A stretch of DNA of 6,058 nucleotides from Pyramidobacter sp. (GTDB taxonomy: Bacteria; Synergistota; Synergistia; Synergistales; Dethiosulfovibrionaceae), in assembly GCA_017940445.1 (NCBI GenBank), contig JAGAYQ010000441.1, positions 1 to 6,058 on the forward strand, read 5' to 3'. Made by a program: the position numbers and the translations under genes. Below, one piece after another: positions 5,401-6,058 of this stretch (within the stretch, counting starts at the first letter, position 1; each line of letters opens with the position of its first letter). Below the pieces are notes generated by a model. The model did no database searches. It was not told the DNA's origin and saw only the letters and a list, made by a program, of their open reading frames with translations.

Positions 5401-5747
5401 TCATTCATCAGAAAAATTGTACATCATATTCGCCAGTTGCATGAATTGATCGCTTTGGGCGCTGACCGCAGCCGTAACTACAACGCGGCTCTTTCCTTCA
5501 TCGATCCAGTAATAAAGAATGTACTGACCGACAACCATTTTACGGATCCCCTCGCTGCGCCATGGTTCCAGAGCAACAACGGGCATTCTGGAAGGTAAAG
5601 TCCTCAACGAGAGCACGGCATTTTCGCTCTCAGAAAGCAGTTTATGAGCCACATGGGGTAAAACAAATCAAACTCGTAATATTGTCTGATCTCATCGAGC
5701 TGATCAAAAGCGTATTTTGATAGAGTGACCTCGTACTGATTCAGCAT
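5401..5747 (-). pseudogene. RelE/ParE-family toxin, disrupted by a frameshift
   Basis: On the minus strand ATG 5747-5745, two bases after the antitoxin stop, opens MLNQYEVTLSKYAFDQLDEI then RQYYEFDLF, a typical RelE/ParE N-terminus. That frame leaves the family pattern and stops at 5606-5604 after 47 residues. The rest of the toxin is in the -1 frame: PHVAHKLLSESENAVLSLR, then LPSRMP, GIRKMVVGQYILYYWIDEG and a final strand (SRVVVTAAVSAQSDQF), ending at TGA 5403-5401. The frames change near the G4/A4 runs at 5655-5663; loss of one base there would explain it. Intact RelE/ParE toxins of about 95-115 residues inhibit translation or gyrase. Here the product would be inactive unless ribosomes shift by -1 or the base is a sequencing error. 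A GTG at 5652 could start the C-terminal 83 residues alone, but that would lack the first helices. The AT-rich composition differs from the operon genes and suggests acquisition. Confidence 0.8.
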
Positions 5748-5749
5748 TG

Positions 5750-6049
5750 CTACGACCTGTGCAGCAGTTTATCAAAAGCTTCCTCACAAGGAATGACATC
5801 TCCGCTTTTGGCCTGAGCAAGTCCATGTGCCATCATCTCGTCAAATTCATTTTTTGACATCTGCTCAAGTGATCGCGGGGGGCGGCGCAACGTCGTAGGA
5901 AAGGGGATGCCTTGTTGCCGAATGACTTGCCGGTAGGCCATGTTGAAAAAGGCTGATGCCGAAATACCAAGTTCACCAAGGATTGCCTCGGCCTGCGCTT
6001 TGATTTCTGGTTCAATGCGGACATTGATATTTGCCGTTCTTATCGACAT
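5750..6049 (-). CDS. RelB/DinJ-family antitoxin
   Basis: The 99-residue protein opens MSIRTANINVRIEPEIKAQA, then EAILGELGISASAFFNMAYR. This is the ribbon-helix-helix domain of RelB/DinJ antitoxins: the strand TANINVRIEP pairs in a dimer to bind DNA, and two helices follow. The C-terminal half (from about residue 50, after GIPFPTTLRRPP) is acidic and variable and would wrap the toxin. Such proteins neutralise a RelE, YafQ or ParE toxin and repress their own promoter. The toxin frame starts two bases after its TAG stop, the usual antitoxin-first order. It is slightly longer than E. coli DinJ. Only nine bases upstream of the start are in the window, with no clear ribosome binding site in them, so the promoter and operator cannot be assessed and a start further upstream is not excluded. 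Confidence 0.92.
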   Translation of the reverse strand: MSIRTANINVRIEPEIKAQAEAILGELGISASAFFNMAYRQVIRQQGIPFPTTLRRPPRSLEQMSKNEFDEMMAHGLAQAKSGDVIPCEEAFDKLLHRS

Positions 6050-6058
6050 GGTGAACGC

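Noticed and set aside
5380..5598. 72-codon + strand frame over the toxin gene
   Set aside because: It is antisense to the recognisable RelE/ParE C-terminal domain and begins inside the minus-strand terminator.

Overview
The window reads as a GC-rich bacterial chromosome segment. The best taxonomic guess is the phylum Synergistota (Pyramidobacter/Synergistes-like). This rests on overall impression: an orphan type IV pilin-like gene behind tsaD, a TIGR02757/DUF2400 gene, and a TlpA / CD1871A-type CXXC peptide / NapH-like ferredoxin cluster. No marker sequence was available to prove it, and some Firmicutes or other anaerobes remain possible. The redox genes suit an anaerobe.

Layout on the + strand. 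Positions 1-117 hold the 3' end of tsaD (tRNA t6A synthesis), followed after one base by a prepilin with a clear GFTLIE cleavage motif (119-574) and a long bidirectional hairpin terminator (587-648). An extended -10 promoter (670-678) then drives a monocistronic NCS2 nucleobase permease (715-2079), which ends in a textbook intrinsic terminator (2097-2129). A second extended -10 promoter follows immediately (2131-2139). It appears to drive a tightly packed five-gene operon: a DUF2400/TIGR02757 protein, an exported TlpA-like thioredoxin, a 46-residue membrane peptide with a C-terminal CLEC motif, a NapH-like membrane polyferredoxin, and a DEDDh (DnaQ-like) 3'-5' exonuclease. Gaps in the operon are 1 nt or are 4-8 nt overlaps, so the genes are probably translationally coupled. 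The operon ends at a perfect 14-bp hairpin (5304-5339).

Beyond this lies a minus-strand type II toxin-antitoxin module reading back toward the operon. It has an intact RelB/DinJ-type antitoxin (5750-6049) and a RelE/ParE-type toxin (5401-5747) broken by a single-base frameshift. Its own terminator (5360-5395) faces the operon terminator. The base composition of the toxin region is visibly more AT-rich than the neighbouring genes, which suggests acquired DNA.

The most interesting part is the redox trio at 2986-4515. The central CXXC peptide is short and easily missed. By predicted topology it would place its cysteine pair on the same side of the membrane as the CPPC active site of the TlpA protein, next to a membrane iron-sulfur protein. 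This suggests an electron relay across the membrane, whose substrate is unknown. Its co-transcription with two proteins that look DNA-directed (DUF2400, with an HhH-GPD-like LDTH motif, and the exonuclease) is a second point worth following.
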